From Brevinema andersonii (lineage in GTDB: Bacteria > Spirochaetota > DYKD01), in assembly GCA_020722765.1 (NCBI GenBank), contig DYKD01000007.1, positions 1 through 64,000 on the forward strand: a stretch of 64,000 bases of DNA, written 5' to 3'. Positions within the stretch are counted from its first letter, which is position 1. Every line of letters begins with the position of its first letter. The notes below the pieces were generated by a model. The model did no database searches. It saw nothing but the letters and a program-made list of their open reading frames with translations, and was not told the origin of the DNA. A program made the translations under genes and the position numbers. This document shows positions 62,502 through 64,000 of this stretch, piece by piece.

Positions 62502-63572
62502 ATGAAAATTCTTGTCACTGGTGGTGCTGGTTTTATAGGCAGTAATTTTATCCTTAGTATGTTAAAGAAATACGGTCAGAAGAATTTATACGTCAACTTA
62601 GATAGTTTAACATATGCAGGGAACCTCGACAACCTGTCGGCTATTAACAGGAACAAATATCATGTCTTCGTAAAGGGTGAAATAACAGATAAAAAGCTGG
62701 TGGACTCCCTTTTCAACAAGTATCAATTTGATGCTGTAGTTAATTTTGCGGCAGAATCGCATGTTGATAGATCCATTTTAGACCCTCAGATTTTTCTTAA
62801 AACAAATATTCTTGGTACAGAAACATTGCTTTCTACTGCAAAAAAACATTGGAAAACAGGGGAGCATTGGAAAAAAGGTGTCAAATTTCTACAGGTTTCT
62901 ACAGATGAAGTGTATGGTTCTTTAGGTAAAAAAGGCTACTTTACAGAAAAAACACCACTTGATCCACATAGCCCTTATTCCGCTTCCAAAGCTTCAGCAG
63001 ATATGATTGTCAGGGCTTTTAATGATACGTATGGAATGCCTGTCAATATTACTAGATGTTCAAACAATTATGGACCATTCCAATTTCCAGAAAAACTGAT
63101 ACCCCTGATGATAAACAATGCATTAAATCATAAGAGCCTTCCTGTTTATGGAGATGGCAAGAATGTCCGTGATTGGTTGTATGTTGAAGACCATTGTGAG
63201 GCGATTGATCTCGTCCTAAAAAAAGCGAAACCAGGAACTACATATAATGTTGGAGGAAGCAATGAACGGGAGAATATTTTCATTGTAAAACTTGTATTAA
63301 AAACACTCTCCAAATTGACAGGAGATAAGGATATTAATGAATCATTGATAACTTATGTGAAAGATCGTCTTGGACATGATAGACGTTATGCCATCGATGC
63401 CTCTCTTATCAGGAAAGATCTTGGTTGGAAACCAAAGGTCATGTTTGAACAAGGAATTGTAAAAACAATAAAATGGTATCTGAATAATAAAAAATGGTTG
63501 GATAATGTCATTTCTGGAACTTATATGAGTTTTTACCAGAAAAATTATTTCAATAGAAAAAGAATTCACTGA
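62502..63572 (+). CDS. rfbB: dTDP-glucose 4,6-dehydratase
   Basis: An NAD+-dependent SDR enzyme that makes dTDP-4-keto-6-deoxyglucose, the precursor of L-rhamnose and other deoxysugars of surface polysaccharides. The 356-residue protein has the Rossmann loop GGAGFIGSNFI, VNFAAESHVDRSI, the catalytic STDEVYG and YSASKAS. It ends DRLGHDRRYAIDASLIRKDLGW, a family signature. AGGTGA lies before the ATG. A likely epimerase gene follows by 12 bases, so a sugar-nucleotide or polysaccharide locus probably starts here and continues beyond the window. Confidence 0.93.
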   Translation: MKILVTGGAGFIGSNFILSMLKKYGQKNLYVNLDSLTYAGNLDNLSAINRNKYHVFVKGEITDKKLVDSLFNKYQFDAVVNFAAESHVDRSILDPQIFLKTNILGTETLLSTAKKHWKTGEHWKKGVKFLQVSTDEVYGSLGKKGYFTEKTPLDPHSPYSASKASADMIVRAFNDTYGMPVNITRCSNNYGPFQFPEKLIPLMINNALNHKSLPVYGDGKNVRDWLYVEDHCEAIDLVLKKAKPGTTYNVGGSNERENIFIVKLVLKTLSKLTGDKDINESLITYVKDRLGHDRRYAIDASLIRKDLGWKPKVMFEQGIVKTIKWYLNNKKWLDNVISGTYMSFYQKNYFNRKRIH

Positions 63573-63584
63573 AAAGAGGTTTAT

Positions 63585-64000
63585 ATGGAATTTGTTGAAG
63601 GCATTATCCACGATGTAATTGTCAAAGAGGTTAAACCGTATGTGGATTCACGGGGCTCTTTGGCAGAAGTATGGCGCGAGGATGAGATGAGAAATATCGT
63701 CAAGCCTGCCATGAGTTATATCTCTTACACGAATCCTGATACGGCACGAGGTCCTCATGAGCATGTAACTCAGACGGATTATTTTGTTTTTTTGGGTTCT
63801 TCAGAATTCGAGGTCAGGTTATGGGATAACCGTAAAGCTTCTCCCACCTTTGGTAAAAAGATGATTTTTATCTGTAAAAAAAAGGAAATCAAGGTGGTGA
63901 CTGTGCCACCTGGAGTCATTCATGGGTATAAGAATATAGGCAAAGAAATGGGACTGATAATCAACCTGCCGGACCAATTATATGCGGGAGAGAATAAGAA
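63585..64000 (+). CDS. dTDP-4-dehydrorhamnose 3,5-epimerase-like protein, partial
   Basis: The gene is cut by the window end after 138 codons. It has AGAGG before ATG and begins MEFVEGIIHDVIVKEVKPYV. It carries DSRGSLAEVWRED, then GPHEHVTQTDYFVFLG and VPPGVIHGYKNIG, the RmlC-type cupin pattern with a histidine near the active site. RmlC has about 180 residues, so roughly 40 are missing. It could be a 3,5-epimerase or a 3,4-ketoisomerase-like cupin; position after rfbB supports a sugar-nucleotide role. Confidence 0.82.
   Translation, partial: MEFVEGIIHDVIVKEVKPYVDSRGSLAEVWREDEMRNIVKPAMSYISYTNPDTARGPHEHVTQTDYFVFLGSSEFEVRLWDNRKASPTFGKKMIFICKKKEIKVVTVPPGVIHGYKNIGKEMGLIINLPDQLYAGENK

Overview
The window is a densely coded, roughly 40% GC bacterial chromosome segment with no tRNA or rRNA gene, no CRISPR array and no intact transposon. 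The organism looks like a diderm anaerobe. Signs of this are lipoprotein and outer-membrane type signal sequences, a LolA-like protein, a DacB-type lipoprotein and a V/A-type ATPase in the gene order E, DUF2764-like, A, B, D, I, K. That order is known from spirochaetes (Borrelia) and chlamydiae. Together with the PEGA-repeat protein, this makes a member or relative of the Spirochaetota my best guess, but the assignment is tentative.

Layout, left to right. (1) 160-3788: etfB-etfA-acyl-CoA dehydrogenase operon with a strong terminator. (2) 4101-6947: a secreted protein with ten PEGA repeats. (3) 6964-10587, minus strand: lysC-cimA-murI, covering aspartate-family and isoleucine-precursor synthesis and D-glutamate for peptidoglycan; it has a consensus promoter and a short leader. 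(4) 10755-11530: an XRE-cupin regulator with two dyads at its promoter, then a truncated heptosyltransferase remnant next to a palindromic element. (5) 11718-17685: a seven-gene operon of membrane protein, winged-helix regulator, LolA-like protein, likely outer-membrane barrel protein, ABC ATPase and two FtsX/MacB-type permeases. It is preceded by a near-perfect operator-like palindrome. (6) 17742-22498: two small membrane-associated proteins, a secreted metallophosphoesterase-fold protein that has lost its metal ligands, and a 920-residue secreted Asp-box/LysM protein. (7) 22662-32341: aconitase, radical SAM protein, PBP4-type carboxypeptidase, membrane spermidine-synthase-like protein, DHFR, a wrecked ABC-F gene and an RlmD-type methyltransferase. 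(8) 32543-37609: carAB, groES and a 47-residue small protein. (9) 37622-44936: an unknown protein, an orphan GHKL ATPase, gatB and dnaE. (10) 45052-48715, minus strand: purS-purL-purQ, where PurS is a tandem duplication. (11) 49056-56648: the V-type ATPase operon, whose K subunit keeps the Na+-site residues. (12) 56747-64000: a double-receiver protein, an M16 peptidase, two small proteins, lepA, rfbB and the start of an rmlC-like gene.

Most of the window is housekeeping. The parts most worth a second look are the regulated LolA-like/ABC operon, the pseudo-metallophosphoesterase beside the Asp-box protein, the two wrecked genes, the tandem PurS and the predicted Na+-coupled ATPase. ORF-track starts were changed where a Shine-Dalgarno site or an overlapping promoter favoured another codon. 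All functional calls come from reading motifs by eye; no database search was run.
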